NCBI RefSeq assembly: GCF_034424315.1
Contig: NZ_CP139972.1
Coordinates: 4,712,001-4,776,000 of the forward strand
DNA: 64,000 nucleotides
Direction: 5' to 3'
DNA from: Chitinophaga sancti
GTDB taxonomy: Bacteria; Bacteroidota; Bacteroidia; Chitinophagales; Chitinophagaceae
The number at the start of each line of letters is the position of its first letter. Position 1 is the stretch's first letter. Below, in pieces: positions 23,350-32,544 of the stretch. The position numbers and the translations under genes were made by a program. The notes under the pieces were generated by a model. The model did not search any database. It saw only the letters and a list, made by a program, of their open reading frames with translations, and was not told the origin of the DNA.

Positions 23350-24771
23350 ATGGAAACACCTTACATCGACCTCCATTGCCATCCCGCAATGAAACCCTAT
23401 GGCAAAAGCTTCAGCCTTTCGCCCACCCGCACCAACAGCCCCGATCCTTCAAAACCTAATAGCCTCTGGTATTATGACCCACCATCACTTACAGACAAGT
23501 TGCTTAACTACATCGGTGGTCTTACCAAATTCTCACAGGCCAATGCCACTGCCCTTACCTATGGCAATGTCCACATCGTATGCCCATCATTGTATCCAAT
23601 GGAAAAATGGTTTGTGAATAACAAGCTTGGTACCGGTGACGTCTCCGATGTACTCAATGATTTTGCACTCGGCATCGGCAAAGAACGGATCAACTTTATT
23701 CAGCAGATCACCGATTACTACACCGATCTGAAAGATGAATACAATTTCTATCGCCAATTGCACAACACGATCATCAAAGGCAAATACCGCTACGTACTCG
23801 TTAAAAACTACACCGAAATCGAATACTGGCAATCCCTCAATGATGGCATCACCACCATTTGTTTCCTGCTCACCATCGAAGGTCTGCACGCACTCAATAC
23901 CGGCTTAGAAACCGATCCCAATCCTGATGAAGTACTCACCCATGCAAGAGAATTAAAGCAATGGGAATTCAAACCCTTCTTTGTCACCTTCGCACATCAT
24001 TTCTGGAATCATCTCTGCGGGCACGCCAAAAGCCTCAGTGGTCTCGTTGCCGATGCCACCGACCAAAGCAAAGGAATCAATACAGGATTTACCGATCTTG
24101 GCAAACAAGTGCTGGAAATTCTACTGGACAACACCGACAATAAACGCATCCTCATCGACATCAAACATATGAGTGCACTGGCCCGCAGTGAGTACATCGA
24201 TTATATAAAAGGTAAAAACATCCCCCTCATCATGAGCCACGCCGCTGCCAATGGCCTGCGCTCAAGAACCGAACCCGTAGTCGATATCCTGGAAACCGGT
24301 TACAAACTACTTCAGGAAGACATCAATTTCTACGACGAAGAAATTCTCTTTCTCGCACAATCCAACGGTATCATGGGTTTACAACTCGATGAACGCCGAA
24401 TAGCCAGCGCAGCTACCTTACACGACACACCGCATTCCCTGTTCAGAAATAAGATCATGCACTATCGCTCCGCACTACTCTGGAACCAGGTCCAGCACAT
24501 TGCAGAACTGCTCAATACACATGGCCTGTTCGCATGGAATAATATCGCAATCGGCAGCGACTTCGACGGCATCATCGATCCCTTAAATGCATTCTGGACA
24601 GCAGAAGAAATGCCTTTTCTCGCTGATTACTTAGAAAGACATGCATATAATTATATGCAGGGAAGGGGAAAGACAGTATTACAATCCTATAACCAGATCT
24701 CACCACATGAAATTATCACCCGCATTTTTTCAGATAATGCACTGCGATTTATAAAGACTTATTTTATATAA
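23350..24771 (+). CDS. Amidohydrolase-fold membrane dipeptidase-like protein (peptidase M19)
   Basis: This 473-aa metal-dependent hydrolase of the renal dipeptidase (M19) type has YIDLHCH (His9, His11) as the first metal pair, FLLTIEGLHAL with the bridging Glu, a His in FAHHFWNHLCG, IPLIMSHAAANGLRSR with another ligand His, and NNIAIGSDFDGIIDPL with the family hallmark GSDFDG. It lacks a signal peptide, so it seems cytosolic. It is longer than most M19 enzymes (330-400 aa), with inserts around residues 60-170. M19 enzymes cut dipeptides with an unusual or D-configured second residue. The substrate here is unknown. It is a single gene followed by a strong terminator. Confidence 0.82.
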   Translation: METPYIDLHCHPAMKPYGKSFSLSPTRTNSPDPSKPNSLWYYDPPSLTDKLLNYIGGLTKFSQANATALTYGNVHIVCPSLYPMEKWFVNNKLGTGDVSDVLNDFALGIGKERINFIQQITDYYTDLKDEYNFYRQLHNTIIKGKYRYVLVKNYTEIEYWQSLNDGITTICFLLTIEGLHALNTGLETDPNPDEVLTHARELKQWEFKPFFVTFAHHFWNHLCGHAKSLSGLVADATDQSKGINTGFTDLGKQVLEILLDNTDNKRILIDIKHMSALARSEYIDYIKGKNIPLIMSHAAANGLRSRTEPVVDILETGYKLLQEDINFYDEEILFLAQSNGIMGLQLDERRIASAATLHDTPHSLFRNKIMHYRSALLWNQVQHIAELLNTHGLFAWNNIAIGSDFDGIIDPLNAFWTAEEMPFLADYLERHAYNYMQGRGKTVLQSYNQISPHEIITRIFSDNALRFIKTYFI

Positions 24772-24782
24772 AACCGCACTTA

Positions 24783-24830
24783 GACCGGTTAAGAAACACA
24801 AAGTTTAATCTTAACCGGTCAATTTTTTTT
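24783..24830 (+). terminator. Strong intrinsic terminator after the M19-like gene
   Basis: A perfect 12-bp stem GACCGGTTAAGA / TCTTAACCGGTC with a 14-base loop is followed by AA and a run of eight T. Confidence 0.9.
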
Positions 24831-24958
24831 AGTGTAAAAAAGACCTTTCCATTCACCGCAACAAATCCATTCTTCACCGACAATACCCGCTTCCAATCAC
24901 GATTCTAAGATACATTTACAACTACGACCAACACAAATATTTAATTAAACATCGTGCC

Positions 24959-25714
24959 ATGGAAAGAAAAATCTTCTTGAAAAACACCCTCGCTGCTTTA
25001 GGTTTAGCAGCCGTTGCCCCACTGGCAGTATCGTCGTGTGGAAAAGACACCGATACCACCACCAGTACTACAGACAGTGCTACTACAGACAGCACTACCA
25101 CCGGAAGCGCTGCTGCTTCCTCCTGCACCGTTACCGCTACCGAAACAGCAGGACCATACCCTACCAAAACCCCATCTTCCTACGTAAGAAGCAACATCGT
25201 AGATGGACAAGCGGGTGTACCACTTACGGTGAAGATCACCATCGCTAACACAAAGAACAGTTGTGCTGCACTCTCCGGCGCACTCGTTGACATCTGGCAT
25301 TGCACCGCCGTTGGCTACTATTCAGAATATGTAGTAAATCCGGGTGGCGGTTATACCAGTGTTGATTACACCTCTTCCCACTTTCTCAGAGGCAGGCAAA
25401 CTACTGACTCCAATGGTTTAGTTACTTTCACCACTATCTTCCCGGGCTGGTATTCAGGCAGAGCACCGCACATTCATGTGCATGTATATAACAGCAGTGG
25501 CACCTCACTGCTCATTACGCAGATCGCATTCCCTACTGATATTTGTAACACCGTATACACCACAGCTTCCGATTACAAAGCACACGGTAAACAGGATACT
25601 TCCAACACCTCAGACATGGTATTCAGTGATTCCCTGGCCAATGAACTCGCTACCGTAACAGGCAGCGTTTCCGCTGGCTATACACTGACACACACCGTCT
25701 ACGTCGCCGCATAA
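24959..25714 (+). CDS. Intradiol ring-cleavage dioxygenase-like lipoprotein
   Basis: This 251-aa exported protein has signal MERKIFLKNTLAALGLAAVA with lipobox AVSSC (lipid Cys27), a Ser/Thr/Asp linker (30-56), then an intradiol dioxygenase fold: TETAGPYPTKTPSSYVRSNI, ALVDIWHCTAVGYYSEYV (with the ligand Tyr), then a second Tyr and two His in FPGWYSGRAPHIHVHVYN. These supply the Tyr2His2 Fe(III) site of catechol 1,2-dioxygenase relatives. Catechol dioxygenases are normally cytosolic. Secreted lipoprotein forms of this family occur in Bacteroidota and other bacteria, and their substrates are largely unknown. It is a single gene bracketed by the M19 terminator and a 100-bp palindromic element. 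Confidence 0.85.
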   Translation: MERKIFLKNTLAALGLAAVAPLAVSSCGKDTDTTTSTTDSATTDSTTTGSAAASSCTVTATETAGPYPTKTPSSYVRSNIVDGQAGVPLTVKITIANTKNSCAALSGALVDIWHCTAVGYYSEYVVNPGGGYTSVDYTSSHFLRGRQTTDSNGLVTFTTIFPGWYSGRAPHIHVHVYNSSGTSLLITQIAFPTDICNTVYTTASDYKAHGKQDTSNTSDMVFSDSLANELATVTGSVSAGYTLTHTVYVAA

Positions 25715-25723
25715 ATTCTTATT

Positions 25724-25824
25724 GGGCCTGACTAAAAAGTAAAATGAAGGCGCTGAGAATTACGTAAAAGCCATTTCGTCTCCATCACCCCCACCCGAGA
25801 GGGGGGACCCTTTTTAGTCAGCCC
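25724..25824. repeat. MITE-like 101-bp element with 15-bp terminal inverted repeats
   Basis: The left end GGGCCTGACTAAAAAG (25724-25739) and the right end CTTTTTAGTCAGCCC (25810-25824) are inverted copies differing by one extra C. The 70-base interior has no reading frame. The ends look like transposon termini, but no clear target duplication flanks them. It could also act as a terminator for the dioxygenase gene. Confidence 0.5.
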
Positions 25825-25842
25825 TTCATCCTAACAGTAACA

Positions 25843-26337
25843 ATGAAAAGTATCCGCCTCATATATCGCAAACTCATCGACGCATCGAATACAAAACCCT
25901 GGGATCAGCTACTCTTCGAAGGCTCCTGGTATGAATACCTCTTACAGGCACAAACATTCAACCCGGAGAGAAAATATAACACCTTCGCCGAACTGATCGC
26001 CCATGTACCCAATGCCGACAGCTTACATTTTCTCGTCACACCCGCTATCATCGGCTACCTCAAACAACTCAACGGCATGGTACCCGATATCACCAACAGC
26101 ATTGGAAAAACATTCCTGCCTTTTAAGAATTTCAAATTCGAAATTGTCAATTCTGATATCACCGACAAGCGCAAACACCAGGTAGCCGTGAACTTTATTT
26201 CTGAACCACTCAGCTGGCATGACACCATCGGGAATCAACTACTGGTAACCGTCAACAATGAACCGGGAAACGGGGAAACCCTCACAGAAATGTTCAGCTT
26301 ACAACCATTCCTAAGTATTTATTCTATTCAATCATGA
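25843..26337 (+). CDS. Hypothetical protein coupled to the pirin-like gene
   Basis: This 164-aa cytosolic protein is of a family I do not recognise. The start MKSIRLIYRKLIDASNTKPW is followed by DQLLFEGSWYEYLLQAQTFN, an acidic middle with VTPAIIGYLKQLNGMVPDI and an end LTEMFSLQPFLSIYSIQS. It has no signal, membrane segment or catalytic motif. Its last 4 bases overlap the start of the pirin-like gene, so the two are translationally coupled and may act together. Confidence 0.65.
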   Translation: MKSIRLIYRKLIDASNTKPWDQLLFEGSWYEYLLQAQTFNPERKYNTFAELIAHVPNADSLHFLVTPAIIGYLKQLNGMVPDITNSIGKTFLPFKNFKFEIVNSDITDKRKHQVAVNFISEPLSWHDTIGNQLLVTVNNEPGNGETLTEMFSLQPFLSIYSIQS

Positions 26338-27014
26338 TCCCACAGTCAAAAGGAAAGATATACCTGTCTGATGAACGTGGCTATAACGAAATGCCCTGGT
26401 TCCGGACTTACAATACATTCAACTTTGGCAGGTATTTCAATGAGCATAAACAAGCCTTTGGCGCACTCTATGTACTCAACGAAGATGTATTAGCAGGTGG
26501 CAAAGGTTTTCGTATGGAAGTAGAAACAGCAGCAGACATCCTCCTCTTACCAATAGTAGGCGCTATCACCTTCACGACTGATGCGGGGTATAATGGCTTA
26601 CTGGAAGCCGGGCAGGTACAGGTTTTACACCTCACACCCGGCAATACCTTCGAAATACATAACCCATACGAAAATGAGCTGGTGAAGTTCCTGCAACTAT
26701 GGATCAAAACACCCATAAGCAATTCAGCTTCATTGAGCACTTTCGATCTCAACCATAAAGATCTGCTGATCCCATTAATCAATACTGATACCTATACATT
26801 GTCTATCGGCAAGTTCAATGGAAGGGCAGCAACGACCTACACGTTAAAAGATAAAGGCAAAGGTGTATTTGTATTTAATATAGAAGGGGCTTTTGAAGTG
26901 CAGTACAGGTTGCTGCATAATGGCGATGGACTTGGGTTGTGGGAACTCGATGAAGTGGAGCTGGAAGCATTATCCAATGATGCTATCATCCTGCTGTTGG
27001 AAGTAGCCATATAA
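26334..27014 (+). CDS. Pirin-like bicupin lacking the metal-binding histidines
   Basis: This 226-aa pirin-like protein starts with NEMPWFRTYNTFNFGRYFNE, then AFGALYVLNEDVLAGGKGF, the typical order of the first cupin of pirins (usually ...WF...HTFSF...GPLRVINDD...G.GF). In active pirins GTHPHRDMEI follows and supplies the iron-binding histidines. Here the same place reads FRMEVETAADILLLPIVG with none. The second cupin is shorter than in typical pirins (about 280-300 aa). It may thus be a structural or regulatory pirin relative rather than a quercetinase-type enzyme. It is coupled to the 164-aa gene upstream and followed by a terminator. Confidence 0.75.
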   Translation: MIPQSKGKIYLSDERGYNEMPWFRTYNTFNFGRYFNEHKQAFGALYVLNEDVLAGGKGFRMEVETAADILLLPIVGAITFTTDAGYNGLLEAGQVQVLHLTPGNTFEIHNPYENELVKFLQLWIKTPISNSASLSTFDLNHKDLLIPLINTDTYTLSIGKFNGRAATTYTLKDKGKGVFVFNIEGAFEVQYRLLHNGDGLGLWELDEVELEALSNDAIILLLEVAI

Positions 27015-27020
27015 AAAAAA

Positions 27021-27043
27021 GCCCCGGGTAATCAGTCCGGGGC
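27021..27043 (+). terminator. Terminator after the pirin-like gene
   Basis: GCCCCGG / CCGGGGC with a 9-base loop, preceded by eight A, begins 6 bases after the stop codon. The A-run makes it a good minus-strand terminator as well. Confidence 0.7.
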
Positions 27044-27208
27044 CGCATTTCGTCACTCTTCCAATTTACCATCTTTTATAAGGAGTTTCTTTTTTTCATA
27101 CATAATTCCTGCCCTATAGCATTTAGAAGAATGTTATCACTAAGATAAAATATTGTTTATCACTAATTAGTGATGCGAATCAGCGTGCATTGTGATAGTC
27201 GTAAGTCA

Positions 27209-27913
27209 CTAAAAAAATCTATCTCCAAATCCAAAGAAAATTACTTTGGTAGGACTAAACGGAATACTCTGATAGAGACAATATGCCATATGCCCAAGCA
27301 CAACTCCTATACTCAATATCAATATAAACAACCCATGCCTGCGGGCATCTTTATCAAATTTATAAGCAATCGTACCATCAGGTAATTTCCTGTAAGCAGA
27401 AAGCAAATAAAGTCCTATTCCAGCCCCTCCTACTGTATTTAATACGGCGGCAATATATCCGCCCCATATGTAATCCACCTCAGGTACTTCGGTTTTTTTC
27501 AACTCCTGCAACCGATCCTCATGCATCTCCTTCAGCTCCGCATCACCCAGCGAAATCCCCCGCTCCGCCAGCAACTTCTTTGCAAGCGCATAATCAAACT
27601 CTCCCCACTCATCCTTTTTCTTCACCAGGTCCAGCAATTCCGCATTTGTAAAAGATAACAGGTAATAATCATCCTCCACTTCGAGTGTATTGAGGTCAAT
27701 AGCTGCTTCCAGTAGTGCATTTGCAGCCAGGAATTGGTCCTGCGGAATTTTCACGAAGTAATGCTGAATATTCATTGCGCCTACAATCGGCGTATCAAAT
27801 ATAGCCTTACCCTCTTCCATAGTATTAGGGATGCCGTTTTTGGATAACAATTCCTGCATAGCTGCAGCCTCTTCGCGGGATTCAAAAATACGGTAAGTTA
27901 TATACGGTGTCAT
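27209..27913 (-). CDS. Hypothetical protein with two C-terminal membrane helices
   Basis: From the ATG at 27913 there are 234 aa. The longer frame to 28003 would overlap the TonB-protein gene and adds only basic residues. Residues 1-75 (ITYRIFESREEAAAMQELLS; PIVGAMNIQHYFVKIPQDQF) resemble the DUF2007-type 'putative signal transducing' domain, which is small and of unknown role. A helical region follows (NAELLDLVKKKDEWGEFDYA; LLAERGISLGDAELKEM), then two hydrophobic helices (GGYIAAVLNTVGGAGIGLYL; HGLFILILSIGVVLGHMAYC). It is probably an inner-membrane protein with a cytosolic N-terminal part. The gene sits just downstream of the TonB-dependent barrel gene. Confidence 0.75.
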   Translation of the reverse strand: MTPYITYRIFESREEAAAMQELLSKNGIPNTMEEGKAIFDTPIVGAMNIQHYFVKIPQDQFLAANALLEAAIDLNTLEVEDDYYLLSFTNAELLDLVKKKDEWGEFDYALAKKLLAERGISLGDAELKEMHEDRLQELKKTEVPEVDYIWGGYIAAVLNTVGGAGIGLYLLSAYRKLPDGTIAYKFDKDARRHGLFILILSIGVVLGHMAYCLYQSIPFSPTKVIFFGFGDRFF

Positions 27914-27938
27914 AGTATGACAAAAATAACAATTTATT

Positions 27939-30302
27939 CTAATTGATCCGGTTCCGCTCTTCCTGCGCCCCGCCCTCCTTATGCGTTGCTTTTGATCCGC
28001 CAAATGCCCTGCTATACGTGAGTTTCATAACAGGGAAATAAGAAGACTCCGCAGTATACACTACTTTAGTTTTTAAATCATGTGCTTCCTCCGCCACCTT
28101 TCCAAAATAAAATGGGATATGCATGTTTGCAAAAATATCTTCAACAGCAAATTGCAAAGTACCTTTCCCCAGTTCTTTCTTCACACCTGCATTCACTTCT
28201 CCAAAACCACCCACTTTCTTTGAGCCATCATAAGAAGGCCCCCAGTAAAAACCTGATAATTCCCCAGACCATCCTTTTTGAAATTTAAACTGCTCGCTGA
28301 AATTCACAGTTCCTGTAAAGTATCCCTTCTCTCCGGGAGTACGTGTATAGTCCAGTTTAAATTTCCGGTAAGCCGCCAGCAGGGAATAATTCATACTCCA
28401 CCACTCCGTGAGCTTCACGGGTATACTTGCCTGGAATACCAGGTTATGCTGCCACAACATATTTTGCGACGACACGATCAACACCGCACTATCAGGTGTC
28501 TCCGTCATCTGCCAGCGCGAAATTGGATGATCATCCCTGCTGGCCAGCAGGGAAAATGAATAGCCTTTGATGTTGTAGCCTACCTTAATAATATTGGTGA
28601 TCGTTGGCCGTAATAAAGGATTCCCCGATTCATAAGAATTAGGGCCCGTATAGGATTTAAACGAAGCCAGATCAGTATAAGCCGGCCGGGTAATGCGTTT
28701 ATTATAAGAGAAAAACAATTCATTCCCACCCGCAAATGTTTTATTAAAAGATAACACCGGGAACAACTTCCCCATCCTCCGTTCCGTTGCTGACAATCGC
28801 GTATCCGCATATTCATACCTGCTGCCTACCGTCAATGCTGTCGTAGCATCCAGCTGCCATTTTACAGAAGCATAGCCGGCGCTGATCAACTCTTTCATCA
28901 CACCGTCATTCTTTGCATTAGTGCCTGTTACATATTCACCATTCACAAGACTCCTGATACCAGACGCACTTTCTGTACGATTATAACTCCCTTTCACACC
29001 AGCTTCCAGTTTCAATTTTTCATTCCATTGCTTTGTATAATCCAGTTTCACCACACCCACCTGGATCAATGAATTGGCATAACCTTCCTGCATCGGTGCA
29101 AACAATGTATCGTTATTCCCAATCTCCTGTCCTTTCAGGTTCACAAAGGAATTAACGGCTTTACTGGGCCGGTCTAATGTATAGCGCAGGTAATCTAAAT
29201 TTAATAGCAAATGCTTTCCTTCCACATAAAAATCTGCAATGGTATTCTTCCATTTCATGTATTCGTTGACATCTACATGATTGTAAAGAATAGAATCAGG
29301 CAATACATTAAACATACCACTATTGATATTATGCAAATGCGTATGACTATATCCATACAATAAACTGCCACCCATATGTTTTGCATCAAAACCAAGCCTG
29401 GCAGTATGACTGTTTTCCACAGGCTGCATCACACCCGTTACATCAGAGTAAGTCAGGCCACCATACAAAGGCTCCATCGCCGTACCCACTGCATGCCAGT
29501 TCGAATTAGCCCTGTTGTGATTATAACTATAAGAGCCATACCATTTATTATACCCTAACTGCACACTGGCGCCAGCCTTCTCTCCCCAGCCATAACCCGC
29601 AGTAGCACTGGCATTCCCATTAAAACCAACACGCCCGTTTTTCTTCAGCACAATGTTAATAATACCTGCATCGCCTTCTGAATCATACTTAGCACCCGGC
29701 GTAGTAAGTAGCTCAATCTTCTCTATATCATCCGCACGCATACCTCTTAATAACGCGACCACCTGTGTAACAGGCATCCGTAACAATTTCCCATTCAGCA
29801 TCACCATCACACTACTCTTGCCATTCATAGAGATACTATTATTTCTATGATCAATCATAATACCTGGTGCACGTTCCAACACCTCCAGCGCTGCACTGCC
29901 CTTTGAGAGAATACTACTTTCCACATTCACCACCATACCCTCTTCCTGTTGCTGGTAAAGCGGCTTACTTCCCCGCACCACCACCTCTCCTAATTGCCGG
30001 CGATTCGGTTGCAATACCTGCACACCCAAATTTCCTATAGATGCAACGTATACATTCAACACCTGAAAGCCAATCGCATTCACCCGCAATACATATGCTC
30101 CTGCCGGTACTGCATCAATTTGAAATCCACCCTGTTCATCAGCAACTGCTCCTTTGAAAATGCTGCTATCAGCCGCTTTCAGCAAAATAACATTGGCAAA
30201 AGGAACCGGTATTCCTTGCTCATCCTGTAGTTGGCCACTTACCTGCGCCATGGCAGACGAGCAAATTGCGATGAAAGCGCATATCAGAAAAAGAGGTTTC
30301 AT
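27939..30302 (-). CDS. TonB-dependent outer-membrane beta-barrel protein (OMP_b-brl_3 type)
   Basis: From the ATG at 30302 there are 787 aa: signal MKPLFLICAFIAICSSAMAQ, a carboxypeptidase-regulatory-like domain (VSGQLQDEQGIPVPFANVIL; 20-100), a plug with NSISMNGKSSVMVMLNGKLL and DDIEKIELLTTPGAKYDSEG, which is the TonB-receptor plug pattern, then an aromatic-rich 20-plus-strand barrel. It belongs to the 'outer membrane beta-barrel family protein' group rather than SusC, since no SusD-like gene follows. The substrate is unknown (peptides, siderophores or signalling ligands are possible). The 3' end overlaps the upstream end of the longer version of the next gene. It is divergent from the LytS-type kinase gene at 30489, which may control it (inference). 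Confidence 0.88.
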   Translation of the reverse strand: MKPLFLICAFIAICSSAMAQVSGQLQDEQGIPVPFANVILLKAADSSIFKGAVADEQGGFQIDAVPAGAYVLRVNAIGFQVLNVYVASIGNLGVQVLQPNRRQLGEVVVRGSKPLYQQQEEGMVVNVESSILSKGSAALEVLERAPGIMIDHRNNSISMNGKSSVMVMLNGKLLRMPVTQVVALLRGMRADDIEKIELLTTPGAKYDSEGDAGIINIVLKKNGRVGFNGNASATAGYGWGEKAGASVQLGYNKWYGSYSYNHNRANSNWHAVGTAMEPLYGGLTYSDVTGVMQPVENSHTARLGFDAKHMGGSLLYGYSHTHLHNINSGMFNVLPDSILYNHVDVNEYMKWKNTIADFYVEGKHLLLNLDYLRYTLDRPSKAVNSFVNLKGQEIGNNDTLFAPMQEGYANSLIQVGVVKLDYTKQWNEKLKLEAGVKGSYNRTESASGIRSLVNGEYVTGTNAKNDGVMKELISAGYASVKWQLDATTALTVGSRYEYADTRLSATERRMGKLFPVLSFNKTFAGGNELFFSYNKRITRPAYTDLASFKSYTGPNSYESGNPLLRPTITNIIKVGYNIKGYSFSLLASRDDHPISRWQMTETPDSAVLIVSSQNMLWQHNLVFQASIPVKLTEWWSMNYSLLAAYRKFKLDYTRTPGEKGYFTGTVNFSEQFKFQKGWSGELSGFYWGPSYDGSKKVGGFGEVNAGVKKELGKGTLQFAVEDIFANMHIPFYFGKVAEEAHDLKTKVVYTAESSYFPVMKLTYSRAFGGSKATHKEGGAQEERNRIN

Positions 30303-30488
30303 AATGCATGTTTTCAGCAAAAGAATCTAAAATCTCTCCCGCTGAAAAAAGCGTATGACCACCCGTAGTAAATAATTGATGAAACGCCGTCTTCCCATTC
30401 ATGTATAACCAGCTGCATTTCACCATTTATCCCGGTTATTTCATATAATTATACCCGCCACCATGCAGGTTTTTCGTAAATTAGGAAT

Positions 30489-31544
30489 ATGGAAAAGCAT
30501 TGGTTATTTCGTTACAGGCTCTACCATCTGCCATTCTGGGTCATGTATCATTATGCCTGGTGGGTGGTGTCTTACGGCGATCCGCTCAGGGCGGCCAATT
30601 CCATCCTGTTCACACCACATGCCGTCGAGTTCGCCTTTTATGTCGTCTTCCAGGCAGTAGCCGTGTATTTCAATTTATATTATCTCATTCCCCACTACCT
30701 CCAGAAAGGTAAGAACGCTGCCTACATGGGCTACCTGGCCCTCACCCTGGTCACAGCAACACTATGTATAGTAGGCGGATATTATTTAATACCGGCCCCC
30801 AGCGATCTTTGCTTTTGGGGTTTTGTAGGCAAAGTCCTGCCCAGTACCATCGCCAGCATGACCCTGGCCATGAGTATCAAACTCGCGAAGCACTGGATGA
30901 AAACAAAAGAAAGACAACAATTACTGGAAAAAGAAAAACTGGAAACGGAACTCAGGTTCCTCCGTAACCAGTTTAATCCACATTTCCTGTTCAACAGCAT
31001 TAATTCCATCTTCTTTCTCATCCATAAAAACCCGGATGTCGCCAGCGCTTCACTCGCTAAATTTTCGGAGTTACTAAGACATCAGTTGTACGAATGCAAC
31101 GAACATCACATTCCACTCGACAAGGAAATCAATTTCCTGGAGAACTTTATTGAACTGGAAAAACTAAGACAAAATAAGAACACGCGTATACAGGTTCATT
31201 TCACTGACAAACCCGTACCACAGCTAACGATAGCACCCTTTATATTAATGACATTTATTGAAAATGCATTCAAGCATGTATCAGGGAATGAGGCGAACTG
31301 GATCAATATTTACCTGGAACTGGAAGGAGAAACGCTGGTATTCAGGGTGAGCAACAGTACGACTGACAAGGCTTGCAGCGAATACAGCGGCATCGGCTTA
31401 CAGAATGTAAAACGAAGACTGGACCTCTTATACCCAAATGCGTACTGCCTGGAAATAAAAGAATCCACAGATCATTTCAGCGTTCAACTGCAAATCACTT
31501 CTTTCTCCGGTAATGCAGTGGAGACACTCCCACTTGCAATTTAA
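30489..31544 (+). CDS. LytS/YehU-type sensor histidine kinase
   Basis: This 351-aa inner-membrane kinase has four hydrophobic segments (about 10-30, 45-70, 78-100 and 108-130), a short coiled coil (KERQQLLEKEKLETELRFLR) and the His_kinase domain with RNQFNPHFLFNSINSI (phosphoacceptor His165) and an ATPase half with MTFIENAFKHVSG (N box) and YSGIGLQNVKRRLDLLY (G box). Kinases of this group normally pair with a LytTR response regulator encoded next door. None is adjacent here, so it is an orphan. Its last 50 bases overlap the 3' end of the convergent AraC-type gene. Confidence 0.9.
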   Translation: MEKHWLFRYRLYHLPFWVMYHYAWWVVSYGDPLRAANSILFTPHAVEFAFYVVFQAVAVYFNLYYLIPHYLQKGKNAAYMGYLALTLVTATLCIVGGYYLIPAPSDLCFWGFVGKVLPSTIASMTLAMSIKLAKHWMKTKERQQLLEKEKLETELRFLRNQFNPHFLFNSINSIFFLIHKNPDVASASLAKFSELLRHQLYECNEHHIPLDKEINFLENFIELEKLRQNKNTRIQVHFTDKPVPQLTIAPFILMTFIENAFKHVSGNEANWINIYLELEGETLVFRVSNSTTDKACSEYSGIGLQNVKRRLDLLYPNAYCLEIKESTDHFSVQLQITSFSGNAVETLPLAI

Positions 31545-32337
31545 ACTGCCGGTTAAAATAGGAAACATTGTTAAACCCGCTCTCATAACACACTTCGCTA
31601 ATCGATACTTCCTGCTGCTGTTGCAGCATCTTGCAGGCATAACTAATGCGCAGGTCATTTACAAAAGCAGATAAGGTCTTCCGGGTATGCTTCTTAAAAT
31701 ACCTGCAAAAGGCTTCATTGGATAAATGTGCGATACCTGCCACCTCCTGTAGTGTAAGATCCTTCTTAAAATTGTCTAAGAGATAGTGATAAATACGGTT
31801 CATCCGCTCCGTTTCTTTTTCCACATGGGCCGTCACATGACCGGATAACAATGTATACGGCCCCGCATGCGCCAGTAAATTCAATAAACTAATCAACCCT
31901 GCCAATGCCTCCGTTTCATCCCCATTCACCATATCATGCATCTTCCGGGCAGCAGCATCGCGCACATCACTGTTAAATGAAATCCCATACAGGGAACGCT
32001 CAAACAAAGCCTTAATATGCCTGAAAATGGGCTTATCAAAAAATCCATCTCCCAGCACATCTTCCCTGAATTGAATCACGATCTGGTGTACCTCCCTGTC
32101 TCCCGGCAGGTGTTTATTATAAAAGGTATGAGGCAGATTGGGCCCCAGCAGGCAAAGATCGCCGGGCCAGAAAGGAGCGATACTATCCCCCACATAGCGT
32201 TTACCACTACTTTTCATCACATAAATGATCTCATATTCCGGGTGAATATGCAAAGGGAAATCATTATAAGGAAAGCGCTCTTCTTTCACAACAAAGAGCT
32301 TTTCGCCCATTATTATATTTTCACTGAAAAAACCCAT
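31495..32337 (-). CDS. AraC-family transcriptional regulator with cupin sensor domain
   Basis: This 280-aa DNA-binding regulator has an N-terminal cupin (FPYNDFPLHIHPEYEIIYVM; WPGDLCLLGPNLPHTFYN) that senses a small ligand, typically a sugar, and a C-terminal double helix-turn-helix (LTLQEVAGIAHLSNEAFCRY; EVSISEVCYESGFNNVSYFN, then FKLQVGVSPLHYR). It is divergent from the GH51-GH127-GH28 genes with a 390-base intergenic region full of 11-bp repeats between them. Control of those glycosidases is therefore likely, but inferred from position only. It overlaps the convergent kinase gene by 50 bases. Confidence 0.93.
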   Translation of the reverse strand: MGFFSENIIMGEKLFVVKEERFPYNDFPLHIHPEYEIIYVMKSSGKRYVGDSIAPFWPGDLCLLGPNLPHTFYNKHLPGDREVHQIVIQFREDVLGDGFFDKPIFRHIKALFERSLYGISFNSDVRDAAARKMHDMVNGDETEALAGLISLLNLLAHAGPYTLLSGHVTAHVEKETERMNRIYHYLLDNFKKDLTLQEVAGIAHLSNEAFCRYFKKHTRKTLSAFVNDLRISYACKMLQQQQEVSISEVCYESGFNNVSYFNRQFKLQVGVSPLHYRRKK

Positions 32338-32544
32338 TAGTCAATACAGTATTAAAACAGGTCAAAAGTGTGCAAAGGATATCCGGTTTAAACCTACATT
32401 TTTGAACAAAATTAGCCAAATGCTATTGAAATCGGTGATAGATCATGTTGAATTTAACAGTACCGGCAGCAGGGGAATTCTTGAAAAATAGCACATCCAG
32501 GCTGGTGTAAGAGAAAGAATTCCTTAATAATAGGGCTAAGCAGG

